Shown piece after piece: positions 51,701-62,238 of a stretch of DNA of 64,000 nt (its first letter is position 1; the number at the start of each line of letters is the position of its first letter). This DNA is from Actinopolyspora mzabensis (GTDB lineage Bacteria; Actinomycetota; Actinomycetes; Mycobacteriales; Pseudonocardiaceae). The stretch is from positions 1 through 64,000 of the forward strand of contig NZ_FNFM01000001.1 in the NCBI RefSeq assembly GCF_900101095.1. Reading direction: 5' to 3'. A program made the position numbers and the translations under genes. Below the pieces are notes generated by a model, which made no database searches, was not told the DNA's origin, and saw only the letters and a list, made by a program, of their open reading frames with translations.

Positions 51701-52619
51701 TCCCGGTAGCGACGACCGGAAGCGGAACCGGAGCACGGAGTCCCTCTCGGTGCAGCGTGCCGCCGAGGACGTCCAGGTGCGGGGTGCCGGTTTCCGGTAC
51801 ACCTTCGATCGCGACCAGGGGACGTTGAGCTCGCTGTCCACCGACGGAACCGAGCGGTTGCTCGGCGGCCCCGAGCTCGACGTGTTCCGGCCGCCGACCG
51901 GTAACGAGTGGAGCAACTGGAGCGGGGTCAACCCCGAGGCGCAGTTCCGGGAGCTGGGACTGGATCGGCTGGAGACCGAGGTTCGCTCGGTTCGGGTGAG
52001 CCGTTCCGACTCCGGGAAGGCGAAGGTGGTCGTGCGCACCCGCTCCTCGGCCCCCGACGTTTCCGGTGACGGCTTCGACAGCCGCTGGACGTATCGGATC
52101 GACTCCGCCGGAGGCATCGAACTGCAGCACCGGGTCGAGGCGTACGGCGAACGGATGCGTTCGCTGCCGTGGCTGCCCAAGGTCGGGATGTCGCTGCGGG
52201 TGCCCGAGTCGTTCGGCGACATGACCTGGTACGGCCGCGGCCCCGGCGAGTCCTATCCCGATCGCAAGGACTCGCAGCACATCGGGCGCTGGTCCTCGAC
52301 GGTCGACGAGCAGTGGTTCGACTTCCTGCCGCCGCAGGACAACGGCGTCAAGGTCGACACCGAGTGGGTGAAGCTCTCCGGTGAGCACGCGGGGCTGTCG
52401 GTCTCCGGGGACTCGCTGGCGGTCTCCGCCGACCGGTACTCCAACGCCGAGCGCACGGATTTCGCCTACCAGCTGCGCGAGGACCCGTTCATCACGCTGC
52501 ACGTCTCCGATGCCGTCACCGGCCTCGGTGACACGCCGAATCCGGTGCGGGACGAGTACCGGGTGCGTGCCGACCGCCCGCACACCTACTCGGTGGTGCT
52601 GCGCCCCACCGGAAGGTGA
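48786..52619 (+). CDS. Secreted GH2 beta-galactosidase with inserted LamG-like domain
   Basis: 1277 residues. Signal peptide (about 1-35, ending AQARQ), GH2 sugar-binding and immunoglobulin-like domains (about 80-400), and a TIM barrel with acid/base E509 in GNEAG and nucleophile E574 in MGEWLHAMGNSLG, followed by GGFVWDWVDQGL. A concanavalin-like/LamG domain (about 630-800: VRLFLDGEQVAAEAYDGTIA) interrupts the sequence after the barrel, then come DUF4981 and the Bgal small-chain domain (about 990-1270: MTWYGRGPGESYPDRKDS). It acts outside the cell on beta-galactosides, possibly polymeric ones given the lectin-like insert. No sugar transporter or regulator lies beside it. Confidence 0.93.
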   Translation: MSARRGLRPAGWLASATAMAVMVVLAPATAQARQSDGPTDPATVESYLEDPSRVGENQQPHHAYLRPYDNAEQALRAARQDTAAKQDRPTRWTKSLDGQWRFRYTDHYRELPEGWQRGSRTRQWDDISVPGVWQQQGYGHPVYRNVSSEVSPYDPPKVPDDVNPTGAYVREFHLPKDWDGRRQLLRFEGATSGNFVWINGNYVGYDQGGYTPAEYDISQYLHPGKNTIAVRVHRWSAGSYLENMDFWHFSGIFRSVRLYSVPRTHMSDVTVRTDLDDSYTDATLGIGVDLSSVRGGTTGRHRVRAELYGPGGDRVAGLDGTAKVEGGSSRIDLSRKIEDPELWSDENPALYTVVLRLLGPDGEVVQTTQQPVGFREVTTKDRQILLNGKPVNLRGVNRHEHDPETGRTVSRERQRQDVALMRRNNINAVRTSHYPNDPYWYRLADRNGLLLADEVDTETHYRENCSAAPEQDCLADRPAWQAAFADRFDAMMERDKNHPSVIIWDTGNEAGLGKAHYDMAEHARTVDPTRLLYHQANNHGGDAPYADVAGPRYPSPGALKEIARTETKPVVMGEWLHAMGNSLGHYEDMWKTIRSEPALQGGFVWDWVDQGLSRQRRMLPDSSGNDIPVHVNGNPSLVEGVTGKALQLSGMDDWAQAYRDPKLGITGEEVTLDVRVKPLSWDGSNTFLAKGDKQWALQMPDRDHIEFFVYGEGGWHTARVEIPDDWWGNWHRITGTYDGSQVRLFLDGEQVAAEAYDGTIAHNTMYTVTVGRNQEKHRDSFAGRTAHAVVDNARVYDSALAPGDISSGADPAQRAVLALNFDEQRRAGEYETYGSSQFVVNGLVNADRTPQPELKQLAYSHAPIRFDTVDGATEAADGRFVVRNLNHTLSTDAYDLRWKLMSNGRELAAGPVNVTVGPGESRQVDLDLPSAGETERFLVLTAKLREASRSIPAGHTIATEQLAAGGEQAPAAPGSDDRKRNRSTESLSVQRAAEDVQVRGAGFRYTFDRDQGTLSSLSTDGTERLLGGPELDVFRPPTGNEWSNWSGVNPEAQFRELGLDRLETEVRSVRVSRSDSGKAKVVVRTRSSAPDVSGDGFDSRWTYRIDSAGGIELQHRVEAYGERMRSLPWLPKVGMSLRVPESFGDMTWYGRGPGESYPDRKDSQHIGRWSSTVDEQWFDFLPPQDNGVKVDTEWVKLSGEHAGLSVSGDSLAVSADRYSNAERTDFAYQLREDPFITLHVSDAVTGLGDTPNPVRDEYRVRADRPHTYSVVLRPTGR

Positions 52620-52760
52620 GGCGCGCGGGCGCTGCTCTCCCGACGGGGCCGTCGAGCCGGAATCCCACCGGCCCGGCGGCCCCGCCGCACGTCGGGGAGG
52701 TGTGCGGGAGGCCCGACCCGTTGAGGGCGATGACCTGGGGCTGAAGTATTCTGAGCCATT

Positions 52761-53465
52761 GTGCTCGTCATCGCGTTGGATACCTCGACTCCCGCGGTAA
52801 CCGCTGGGCTGGTCGAGCTCGCGGACTCTCGGCCGCACTCGCTGGCCGAGCGCGTAACGGTCAATCCTCGCGCCCACGGTGAACTACTCACGCCGCAGTT
52901 GCTCGACGTCCTCTCGGAAGGCGGTCATCAGCTGGGTGAGGTGGACGCGATCGTCGTCGGAGCCGGCCCGGGGCCGTTCACCGGACTGCGGGTGGGGATG
53001 GTCACGGCCGCGGCGCTCGGTCACGCCTCCGGAACCCGGGTGTATCCCGTCAGCAGTCTGGACGCCATAGCGGCGCGGACCGAGGGGAACTCACCGCTGT
53101 TGGTGCTCACCGACGCCCGCCGCAGCGAAGTGTACTGGGCCGCCTACGGCTCCAGGAAACCGTACGGCGTGCGCGAGCGGCTGACCGAGCCCGCCGTGGA
53201 CCGGCCCGAGGAACTTCCCACGCTCCTGGAGGGGCTGCACGTCCGGGCCGCGGCGGGCGAGTCGGCCGCGCGGCACGCCCCCGAGCTGGGCCTCGAGGTG
53301 GTCGACCCCGCCTACCCGAGCCCCGAGGGCATCGTGGCGGTGGCGGGAGCGGAGGTGCTCGCCGGGGCCGACCCCCACCCCTTGGTGCCGATGTACCTGC
53401 GCAGGCCGGACGCTGCCGCGCCGGGAGCACCGAAGTCGGTGACGGCCGAGCGGGGGAGGACGTGA
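52761..53465 (+). CDS. tsaB: tRNA threonylcarbamoyladenosine biosynthesis protein TsaB
   Basis: 234-residue ASKHA-fold partner of TsaD in t6A37 modification of tRNA. N-terminal VIALDTSTPAVTAGLVE, then NPRAHGELLTPQLLDVL and the glycine-rich VVGAGPGPFTGLRVGM are characteristic. GTG at 52761 initiates. The stop region overlaps the rimI start by 4 bp, the first of two overlaps in the tsaB-rimI-tsaD operon. Confidence 0.95.
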   Translation: MLVIALDTSTPAVTAGLVELADSRPHSLAERVTVNPRAHGELLTPQLLDVLSEGGHQLGEVDAIVVGAGPGPFTGLRVGMVTAAALGHASGTRVYPVSSLDAIAARTEGNSPLLVLTDARRSEVYWAAYGSRKPYGVRERLTEPAVDRPEELPTLLEGLHVRAAAGESAARHAPELGLEVVDPAYPSPEGIVAVAGAEVLAGADPHPLVPMYLRRPDAAAPGAPKSVTAERGRT

Positions 53466-54025
53466 CCGAGAACCAGTGCCCCGGGAGCCAGCACCCCGGG
53501 AGCCAGCACCCTGGTGAGGCCGGTACGACGGCGGGAACGTCCGAACCGTTCGTCGCGAAGCTTCGCAGCCGCGATCTCCCGCGCTGCGCCGAACTGGAGG
53601 AACTGCTCTTCCCCGACGACGATCCGTGGTCGGAGCACGCTTTCGCCGCCGCGCTGGACGCTGGGGACTACTACGTGGGCGCCTACGACGCCGCGGACCG
53701 GTTGATCGGATACGCCGGACTCGCGCTCGTGGCTCGACCGCCGGGTGCCGAGGCGGAGGTGCACACCATCGCCGTGGACCCGGATTACCAGCGGAGGGGA
53801 GTCGGCAGGACACTGTTGCGCAAGCTGCTGGTTCGCGCGGACGAACAGCGGGCTCAGGTGTTCCTGGAAGTGCGGACCGACAACGATTCCGCGATCGCGC
53901 TTTACCGGGAGCACGGTTTCGAGGTGGTCGGCAAGCGCGAGCGCTACTACCGGCCGTCCGGCGCCGACGCCTACACCATGTGGCGCGGGGCGCGCACGGC
54001 CGAGCAGGAAGGTGGAGCGGTATGA
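53462..54025 (+). CDS. rimI: Ribosomal protein S18 alanine N-acetyltransferase RimI
   Basis: 187-residue GNAT acetyltransferase. The acetyl-CoA loop is [19 protein letters not shown] and the C-terminal [20 protein letters not shown] with [13 protein letters not shown] is typical of RimI. An N-terminal extension of about 30 residues repeats PGSQH twice and looks disordered. It overlaps tsaB and tsaD at both ends. Confidence 0.94.
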   Translation: MTENQCPGSQHPGSQHPGEAGTTAGTSEPFVAKLRSRDLPRCAELEELLFPDDDPWSEHAFAAALDAGDYYVGAYDAADRLIGYAGLALVARPPGAEAEVHTIAVDPDYQRRGVGRTLLRKLLVRADEQRAQVFLEVRTDNDSAIALYREHGFEVVGKRERYYRPSGADAYTMWRGARTAEQEGGAV

Positions 54026-55089
54026 GTACCGATGGTGGCCCCGGCCGGATCGTGCTCGGTATCGAGACCTCGTGTGACGAGACCGGCGTCGGCCTGGTCC
54101 GACTCGAACCGGACGGCTCGGTGCGGTTGCTTGCCGACGCGGTGGCTTCCAGCGTGGAGCAGCACGCGCGGTTCGGCGGTGTGGTGCCCGAGATCGCCAG
54201 CAGGGCGCATCTGGAGGCGATGGAGCCCACTGCGCGCCGGGCGCTGGACGAAGCGGGCATCAAGTTGTCCGATGTGGACGCGATCGCGGTGACGGCGGGG
54301 CCGGGACTGGCCGGTGCGCTGATGGTCGGAGTGTCCGCGGCGAAGGCGTACGCGGCGGCGCTGGGGGTTCCGCTCTACGGCGTGAACCATCTGCTCGGCC
54401 ACGTCGCGGTGGACACCCTGGAGCACGGGCCGCTGCCCTCCCGCTGCCTGGCCATGCTCGTTTCCGGCGGGCACACCCAGTTGTTGTCGGTGGCCGGTGT
54501 CGCCGACCAGGTGACCGAGATCGGCTCGACCATCGACGACGCCGCGGGGGAGGCGTACGACAAGGTGGCACGCATCCTGGAGCTGCCGTATCCCGGCGGC
54601 CCGCCGATCGATCGGATGGCTCGTGAGGGGGACCCGAACGCGATCGCTTTCCCGCGCGGCCTGACCGGACCACGGGACGCGAAGTTCGACTTCTCGTTCT
54701 CCGGGCTGAAAACCGCTGTCGCGCGTTGGGTGGAGCAGGCACGCGAAGCGGGCAAGCAGTTGCCGATCGCCGACATCGCCGCGTCGTTCCAGGAAGCGGT
54801 GGCCGACGTGCTCACCGAGAAAGCGGTGCGAGCCGCCGTGGAGCTGGGGATGGAAACCATGGTGCTCTCCGGTGGGGTGGCGGCGAACTCCCGGCTCTCC
54901 GGGCTGGCGCGGGAACGCTGCGCCGAGGCCGGGATCACGCTGCGGGTGCCACGCCCCCGGTTGTGCACCGACAACGGCGCGATGATCGCCGCGGTGGGCG
55001 CGCACGTGCTGGCCAACCGCGCCGAACCCTCCCCGCTGGGACTGTCGGCCAACCCGGGAATGTCGGTGGAGACCGTGGTGCTGCGCTGA
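54022..55089 (+). CDS. tsaD: tRNA N6-adenosine threonylcarbamoyltransferase TsaD
   Basis: 355-residue iron-binding ASKHA protein (formerly Gcp) that transfers the threonylcarbamoyl group to A37 of tRNA. Signature [25 protein letters not shown], the metal His in [33 protein letters not shown] and the C-terminal [15 protein letters not shown] with CTDNGAMIA are intact. ATG overlaps the rimI stop. Confidence 0.97.
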   Translation: MSTDGGPGRIVLGIETSCDETGVGLVRLEPDGSVRLLADAVASSVEQHARFGGVVPEIASRAHLEAMEPTARRALDEAGIKLSDVDAIAVTAGPGLAGALMVGVSAAKAYAAALGVPLYGVNHLLGHVAVDTLEHGPLPSRCLAMLVSGGHTQLLSVAGVADQVTEIGSTIDDAAGEAYDKVARILELPYPGGPPIDRMAREGDPNAIAFPRGLTGPRDAKFDFSFSGLKTAVARWVEQAREAGKQLPIADIAASFQEAVADVLTEKAVRAAVELGMETMVLSGGVAANSRLSGLARERCAEAGITLRVPRPRLCTDNGAMIAAVGAHVLANRAEPSPLGLSANPGMSVETVVLR

Positions 55090-55102
55090 CCTGGTACCGC
55101 AC

Positions 55103-55140
55103 GGTTGGGACGCGGCTCCCGCGGAGCACACGTCCCAACC
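55103..55140. terminator. Hairpin between convergent tsaD and phoD
   Basis: GGTTGGGACG (55103-55112) and CGTCCCAACC (55131-55140) are perfect 10-bp arms with an 18-nt GC-rich loop; probably a shared terminator. Confidence 0.65.
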
Positions 55141-55197
55141 CCGGACCCGGGCCGGTACTCCGCACCGACTCTCGACCACGCGGTCGCGGCAGCGGAA

Positions 55198-56790
55198 TCA
55201 GCTCCTGCGGTGCAGCCTCGGCTCCCCGTCGTTGACGACGAAGGTGGCCGCTGTCTTCGCCGGGGCGCCGCGCTCGGTGACGTAGTCCAGCGTCCGGTGG
55301 TCCACCCGCAGCTCGTCCCGGCTGAACCTGGTGCGGACGTAGCCGCGCCGGTCCTTGTGAAACTTCACGTGCGGGTTGTCGTCGAGCACGCCCTGCTGGG
55401 TGTCCTCGCTGCCGTCCCCGCCACTGGTGACCGAGGTGGTGATGAACTCGGTGCCCGCGGGCGGTGAGTCCGGGTGATCGTGCGAGTCACGGATCTCGGC
55501 GGCCCAGTGCCGGTGCACATCGCCGGTGAACACCACCCCGTTGCGCACGTTGCTGTTGGCCATCCCGTGCGCGATCCGGTCCCGATTGGCGACGTAGCCG
55601 TCCCAGGCGTCCATGTTGTATCCCTCGCCGGATCCGCCGTCGAGGTCCAACTTGGAGAAGAACACCTGCTGCCCCAGCACGTCCCAGCGGGCACGGGTGT
55701 TCCGGAAACCGTTCATGATCCAGCGTTCCTGCTCTTCGCCGGTGATGCTCCGGTTCGGGTCGAAGCGGTCCTCGCAACCGACGCCGTATCCGTCACCGCA
55801 GGCCTGGTCGTCGCGGTACTGCCTGGTGTCGAGCATGTGGAAGTTGGCGAGCCCGCCCCACCGGATGCGCCGGTAGAGCCGCATGTCGATCCCCCGCGGC
55901 CGGGAGCTCCGCCGCAGCGGCATGTTCTCGTAGTAGGCCCGGAACGCCGCCGCGCGCCGATCGAGGAAGTCGGGGTCCGGTTGTTCCGGTACCTCGTCGG
56001 CCCAGTTGTTCTCGGTCTCGTGGTCGTCCCAGACCACCAGCCACGGCGCCACCGAGTGGGCCCGTTGCAGGTCCTCGTCGGTCTTGTACTGCGCGTGCCG
56101 CTGCCGGTAGTTGGCCAGCGTCCGGGTCTCCGGGCCGAGCACCTTGCGCACGTCCTGGTCCGAGGCGGGGTACTCGTACTGGTAATCACCCAGGTGCAGG
56201 ATCAGTCCCGGCTCTTCCTCGGCCATCCTGCGGTAGGCGGTGAAGTATCCGTCACCGAAGTGGGAACAGGACGCGAAGCACAGCGTCAGATCGCTCATGT
56301 CCCCCGGGGCGGGCGCGGTGCGAGTACGTCCGGCGGGTGAGACGTCGTTGCCCACGCGGAAGCGGTAGAAGTACTCGGCGCCGGGGCGCAGCCCGTCGAC
56401 TTCCACGTGGACACTGTGGGCTTCCTCCGGCCTGGCCCAGGCCAAGCCGCGTTGCACCGGTCGAGCGAACCGCTCGTCCTCGGAGATCTCCCATCGCACC
56501 GGGTAGGGGCGGTTCGGCATCCCGCCTTTGCCGTCCGCCGCGGTCGGTTTCGGCGCCAGCCGGGTCCACAGCACCACACCGGTCGGGAGTGGATCCCCGG
56601 AGGCCACTCCGAGGCTGAAGGGCTCGTGCAGCCTGCCGCTGCCGACACCGGGCAGCCCCCGGACATCGGCGTAGGCGGATCCCGCGACCGTGCCCGCCAG
56701 GGCGGCACCGCCGACCGCGGCGGCTCCTCCCAGCAGCACCGAACGGCGGCCCACCGAGTTGTCGGGCCCGGACGTAGTGGAGTCGGACAT
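55198..56790 (-). CDS. phoD: PhoD-family alkaline phosphatase/phosphodiesterase, Tat-exported
   Basis: 530 residues. Twin-arginine signal GRRSVLLGGAAAVGGAALAG, N-terminal fibronectin-like PhoD domain (about 45-140: SLGVASGDPLPTGVVLWTRL) and a calcineurin-like core with metal residues in FASCSHFGDGYFTAY, LHLGDYQYEY, VWDDHETENNWADE, FHMLDTRQYRDDQ and FTGDVHRHWAAE. It hydrolyses phosphate mono/diesters outside the cell and typically uses Ca2+/Fe3+. GGAGGAG precedes the ATG at 56790. A paralogue lies at 57662 on the same strand. Confidence 0.93.
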   Translation of the reverse strand: MSDSTTSGPDNSVGRRSVLLGGAAAVGGAALAGTVAGSAYADVRGLPGVGSGRLHEPFSLGVASGDPLPTGVVLWTRLAPKPTAADGKGGMPNRPYPVRWEISEDERFARPVQRGLAWARPEEAHSVHVEVDGLRPGAEYFYRFRVGNDVSPAGRTRTAPAPGDMSDLTLCFASCSHFGDGYFTAYRRMAEEEPGLILHLGDYQYEYPASDQDVRKVLGPETRTLANYRQRHAQYKTDEDLQRAHSVAPWLVVWDDHETENNWADEVPEQPDPDFLDRRAAAFRAYYENMPLRRSSRPRGIDMRLYRRIRWGGLANFHMLDTRQYRDDQACGDGYGVGCEDRFDPNRSITGEEQERWIMNGFRNTRARWDVLGQQVFFSKLDLDGGSGEGYNMDAWDGYVANRDRIAHGMANSNVRNGVVFTGDVHRHWAAEIRDSHDHPDSPPAGTEFITTSVTSGGDGSEDTQQGVLDDNPHVKFHKDRRGYVRTRFSRDELRVDHRTLDYVTERGAPAKTAATFVVNDGEPRLHRRS

Positions 56791-57661
56791 CCCGCTCCTC
56801 CAGACAGTTGTTCGAGGACTATCCGGGGAACCACCATCGCCCGTGCTCGTTGTTCGAGCCACCCGTGTTCGGTTGGAATCGGGTGAACTCTCGGCTACGA
56901 GATCCCTACACTCCGGTCTTTCGCACTTCGAGCGGGTTTCGCGGCGCGTGGGGCGCTGGCGGGGAGAACTCCGGCCGAGCGTGGGACTCGCCGCCCGAAG
57001 CCGGGGAACCGGCGCGGGATTCCACTCCGGATTTGCCGCTGGGGATTTGGCGCTGGGGAGCGTGCTGCTGGGATTGCCGCTGGGGAGCGTGGAAATCTTT
57101 CGAGGAAGCTTTTTCGGGGAACTGTCGCCCGTGCTCTTCGGCGGGAATCGTCGAGGCCTCGTCCGCTGGCGGAGCGGTCGGGAAATCGGTTCAGTTACGT
57201 CGGTTCGTGGGGCGCCGGGGTGGGCCGAGTGGTCCGGGTGGCCGGGACGGGCGGGGACGACGTTTCCAGGGCTGGTTCGTCGGCCTGCTCGGTGCTGGCA
57301 TACCCGGCAACCTAGAGCACACAGTCGATCACGGTGTACGCACCCGCCTCTTCGATGGCATCTCTCTCATGTCGATCTGGTTGACCGCGATCCACTTCGT
57401 ACCCCGCAACCGCCGGGCGGGTGACCGGGTGCCTACGATGTGTACAGTCGATCGGGTGACGCTCCGTCGCGACATCCGTCCGTGGTCCGGTGCTTTTCCG
57501 CACGGGTGTTTCCCGCGAGTGGACACTGCACGATCGGCGAGCTCGAATCCCGTCGGCCGACCGATCCCGCCGGTCCGCACAGTGCCCTTCTCGACAGCGC
57601 CCTTCCCGACAGCGCCATTCCGGTCCGCGTCGACCCGGGCCATCCCGACAGCGGACTTCAC
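56791..57661. other. Non-coding gap between the two phoD genes
   Basis: 871 bp without a recognisable gene. Long open frames on the plus strand are rich in Gly, Arg and Trp and show no domain. Micro-repeats occur: CGCTGGGGA-type units near 57040-57090 and GACAGCGCC(C/A)TTCC units near 57590-57620. It may be promoter and leader of the first phoD plus decayed DNA; no PHO box is obvious. Confidence 0.45.
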
Positions 57662-59239
57662 TCAGCCCGGTGTGATCTCGCGCGGTCCGGCCACACCGTC
57701 GGCTATCTCGAAGGACGCCTTGGTCGAGGCTTCGGCGCCGCGCCGCGAGACGTAGGGCAGCACCCGGAAGTCCGCCCGCAGTCGTTCGGCGTCGATCCTG
57801 GTGCGCAGGTAACCGCGCATCCCGCTGCGGAACCGGATGTGCGGATTGTCCGGATCACCGGTGAACTCGCCGTCCTCGGCGTCGCCGCCCGAGGTGACCG
57901 AGGTGGTGACCAGCTCCGAACCGACCGTCGGCGAATCCGGATCCGAGTAGTCGCGCTTCAGTTCGGCCGCGTAGTGCTCGTGGATGTCACCGGTCAGTAC
58001 CACCGGGTTACGCACGCCAGCTGCCAGCCAACCCTCGGTGATCCGCCGGCGTGCGGCGGTGTAGCCGTCCCAGCTATCCATATTGGTCATGGTCAGCGGG
58101 CCGTCCAGCGTGTCGTGGTGGGCGAACATCACTTGCTGGCCCAGCAGGTCCCACCTGGCCCGGGAGCCGCGCAGTCCGTCGAGCAGCCACTTCTCCTGCT
58201 GCTCGCCGGTGATGCTGCGTTCCGGGTCGGACTCGCCGCCGCAGGGGCCGATCAGTCCGCCGCACGCCTGGTCGTCGCGGTACTGCCTGGTGTCGAGCAT
58301 GTGGAAGTTGGCCAGGCCACCCCAGCCGATCCTGCGGTAGAGCCGCATGTCCGCGCCCCTGGGACGGTTGCTCGCGCGCAGTGGCATGTTCTCGTAGTAG
58401 GCCCGGAAGGAGTCGGCTCGCCGTCGCTCGAAATCCACCTGGGGCAGTTCCGGGTCGTCGCCCGCCCAGTTGTTGTCCAGTTCGTGGTCGTCCCAGATCA
58501 CCACCCACGGCGCCGTCCGGTGCGCGAGTCGCAGGTCCGGGTCGGTTTTGTACTCCGCGTAGCGCCTGCGGTACTCGGCCAGGTTGGCGGCCTGGAATCC
58601 GGTGACCGAGCGGGCTGTGCCGGACAACAGCGGGTACTGCAGGTGCCCCAGCTCGTAGATGTAATCCCCCAGGTGCAGCACCAGGTCCGGTTCCTCCTCG
58701 GCGATCCTGCGGTAGGCGGTGAAGTAGCCGTGTTCCCACGCGGCGCAGGAGGCGGTGCACACGGTCAGCGGCCGGCGCAGCGAACCCGCGGCCGGTGCGG
58801 TGCGGGTGCGTCCGGTGGGAGTCAGATGCCCGCCGGTGCGGAACCGGTAGAAGTACTCTCGCCCCGGGCGTAGTCCGTCGAGTTCCACGTGGACCGAATG
58901 GCCCCACTCCGGCACGGCACGCGCGGTGCCGCGTCGCACGATGCGGTGAAATCGTTCGTCCTCGGCGAGCTCCCATTCCACGTCGATCGTCCGGTCGGGC
59001 ATCCCGCCGCGCCCGTCGTCGGCGAGCGGGTCGTGGGCGAGTCGGGTCCACAGCACGAAGCCCTGCGGGTCGGGATCCCCGGAGGCGATGCCGAGGGTGA
59101 ACGGGTCGCCGCGGTTCCGGGGCGAGCTCGTGCGGGCCGTGGCCGCGCCGCTTCCCACCCCCAGCGTCGTGGCCGCGGTTGCCGACGCGAGCAGCAGTTT
59201 CCGTCGATTCCAGTTCGGTGATCCGGCCGGCCGGTTCAT
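57662..59239 (-). CDS. PhoD-family alkaline phosphatase/phosphodiesterase, second copy
   Basis: 525 residues, clearly paralogous to the gene at 55198. N-terminal RRKLLLASATAATTLG is a twin-arginine signal. The PhoD N-domain (TLGIASGDPDPQGFVLWTRL) and metal-site blocks (TASCAAWEHGYFTAY, LHLGDYIYELG, IWDDHELDNNWAG, FHMLDTRQYRDDQACGG, LTGDIHEHYAAEL) are intact, so both copies should be active. GAGAGG precedes the ATG. Confidence 0.92.
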   Translation of the reverse strand: MNRPAGSPNWNRRKLLLASATAATTLGVGSGAATARTSSPRNRGDPFTLGIASGDPDPQGFVLWTRLAHDPLADDGRGGMPDRTIDVEWELAEDERFHRIVRRGTARAVPEWGHSVHVELDGLRPGREYFYRFRTGGHLTPTGRTRTAPAAGSLRRPLTVCTASCAAWEHGYFTAYRRIAEEEPDLVLHLGDYIYELGHLQYPLLSGTARSVTGFQAANLAEYRRRYAEYKTDPDLRLAHRTAPWVVIWDDHELDNNWAGDDPELPQVDFERRRADSFRAYYENMPLRASNRPRGADMRLYRRIGWGGLANFHMLDTRQYRDDQACGGLIGPCGGESDPERSITGEQQEKWLLDGLRGSRARWDLLGQQVMFAHHDTLDGPLTMTNMDSWDGYTAARRRITEGWLAAGVRNPVVLTGDIHEHYAAELKRDYSDPDSPTVGSELVTTSVTSGGDAEDGEFTGDPDNPHIRFRSGMRGYLRTRIDAERLRADFRVLPYVSRRGAEASTKASFEIADGVAGPREITPG

Positions 59240-59426
59240 GGTGTCCTCTCGTCGAACGGATTCGTGCGGGGAGAGCGTGCCGCATAAAAGTGAGCTTTAT
59301 TCGTATATTTCGCGGGCAAAGTCTGCACGGCAGGTGAGTGGAGGGCGACCGGTATCCGGGTGAGATGCTCGTTCCGCGGTGTGTCGAACGAGGAGCACGG
59401 GGTTTTCGGCAGGGTCGTGTTGAAGG

Positions 59427-59453
59427 TTGGCACTCGGCCCGGTAGAGTGCTAG
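59427..59453. promoter_or_regulatory. CIRCE element (HrcA operator)
   Basis: TTGGCACTC (59427-59435), nine bases, then GAGTGCTAG (59445-59453) match the CIRCE consensus TTAGCACTC-N9-GAGTGCTAA with two changes. It lies 104 bp upstream of groES, predicting heat induction through HrcA. Confidence 0.88.
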
Positions 59454-59557
59454 ACGAACGGCGCCGGAGCGCCCCGGCACCCGCGACGGCGGGGAGTCAC
59501 GGAGCCGTCAGGAATCCAGCCAACGCTTCGAAGACCCCAGAAGGCGGAGGTCACACC

Positions 59558-59848
59558 GTGGCGAGCATCAAGCCGCTTGAGGACAAGCTTGTTGTCCAGG
59601 CAAGTGAGGCCGAGACGACGACGGCGTCCGGCATCGTGATCCCGGACACTGCCAAGGAAAAGCCGCAGGAGGGCAAGGTCCTCGCTGTGGGGCCCGGCCG
59701 TGTGGACGACAAGGGCAACCGCATCCCGCTCGACGTCAACGAAGGCGACGTCGTCATCTACTCCAAGTACGGCGGTACCGAGGTCAAGTACAACGGCGAG
59801 GAGTACCTGGTGCTCTCCGCCCGCGACGTGCTGGCCGTCGTCAACTGA
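59558..59848 (+). CDS. groES: Co-chaperonin GroES
   Basis: 96-residue 10-kDa chaperonin. [20 protein letters not shown] with [15 protein letters not shown] is the mobile loop region, and ends [19 protein letters not shown] at 59558 has GCGGAGG 7 nt upstream. It is controlled by the CIRCE element and followed by groEL after 240 bp that contain two hairpins. Confidence 0.97.
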   Translation: MASIKPLEDKLVVQASEAETTTASGIVIPDTAKEKPQEGKVLAVGPGRVDDKGNRIPLDVNEGDVVIYSKYGGTEVKYNGEEYLVLSARDVLAVVN

Positions 59849-59891
59849 CGACTGACTCGTCCCGCTGGCGAGTGAGTCTCGTCAACCGACT

Positions 59892-59960
59892 GGGGACAAG
59901 AACGTCCCCGTGGGCGATAAACCGCCCCGGCGGTCCCCGACGCGGACTTCCGGGGCGGTT
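59892..59960. other. Two hairpins in the groES-groEL spacer
   Basis: First: GGGGAC (59892) pairs with GTCCCC (59904) around a 6-nt loop. Second: AACCGCCCCGG (59920-59930) pairs perfectly with CCGGGGCGGTT (59950-59960). No T tract follows. They may set the groES/groEL ratio by attenuation or RNA processing. Confidence 0.6.
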
Positions 59961-60085
59961 CGCCTGCGAGCGCTGTCTCGCCGAACGCAGGCAGGCGGCC
60001 GCGGGAACGGCCGCGCGCTCGTATACGACTGCGCGCCCGTTCGGCGAACAAGGACATCCCGGCACGCACGCTGAAGGGCTGTTGA

Positions 60086-61696
<1,611 letters not shown>

Positions 61697-61744
61697 CACT
61701 CCCCGGCACGGCCCCACCACCTCGGGTGGGGGCACAGCCGATGG

Positions 61745-61778
61745 AATCGGGGCGGCACCGGACGGTGCCGCCCCGATT
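61745..61778. terminator. Strong intrinsic terminator after groEL
   Basis: Perfect 15-bp arms AATCGGGGCGGCACC (61745-61759) and GGTGCCGCCCCGATT (61764-61778) with a GGAC loop, 49 bp after the groEL stop. Confidence 0.9.
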
Positions 61779-62238
61779 TCGTGTCGCGGCCCCGCGAGCC
61801 GTCGCCGTGCTCCCCCTGTGGCTCCGACACGTCGGCGGTCTCCCCACTCGCCGCGACACGGGCTTCACTGCATCGGACGGGTGCGCCGATGCCGCTGTGC
61901 TCCGATTCCGCTCCCCCGCGAACCGGAGATCCGCTCCGTGACCGGTTCACCGACCGAGTACCTCGCCGGTGCGCGGTCGTGGTGCGGTGCGACCGGTCCA
62001 CCTCGTCGCTCTCCTCGCTCGGGGCCGCCCGTCACCCCGGGCCGGCCGACCCGCGCGGAGCCGGATATCCGTCCGCACGAGCGGATTCCGGCGTGGTTTC
62101 CGGGCCGGTCACTCGTAGGGCTCGAAGTGAGGTGCCCGGCCGCCCTCGTGATGTCCTTTCCCGCTCCTCCCGGAACCTGTCGGTTCGTTCGAATCGTCGC
62201 CCGGTGTGTGGCTTTCCGGGCGATCTCCCGCCGGTGTG
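61779..62238. other. Gap between groEL terminator and whiD
   Basis: 460 bp with no supported gene between convergent genes. A tight palindrome (CGGTGTG-T-CACACCG) overlaps the whiD stop and might terminate its leftward transcript. Confidence 0.45.

Noticed and set aside
49704-52877. A 1057-codon minus-strand frame opposite the beta-galactosidase
   Set aside because: Same reason: high-GC shadow of a gene with clear catalytic motifs on the other strand.
56808-57755. A 315-codon plus-strand frame between the phoD genes
   Set aside because: Composition dominated by Gly, Arg, Trp and Pro with low-complexity patches; it overlaps the start of the second phoD's 3' end and has no recognisable feature.
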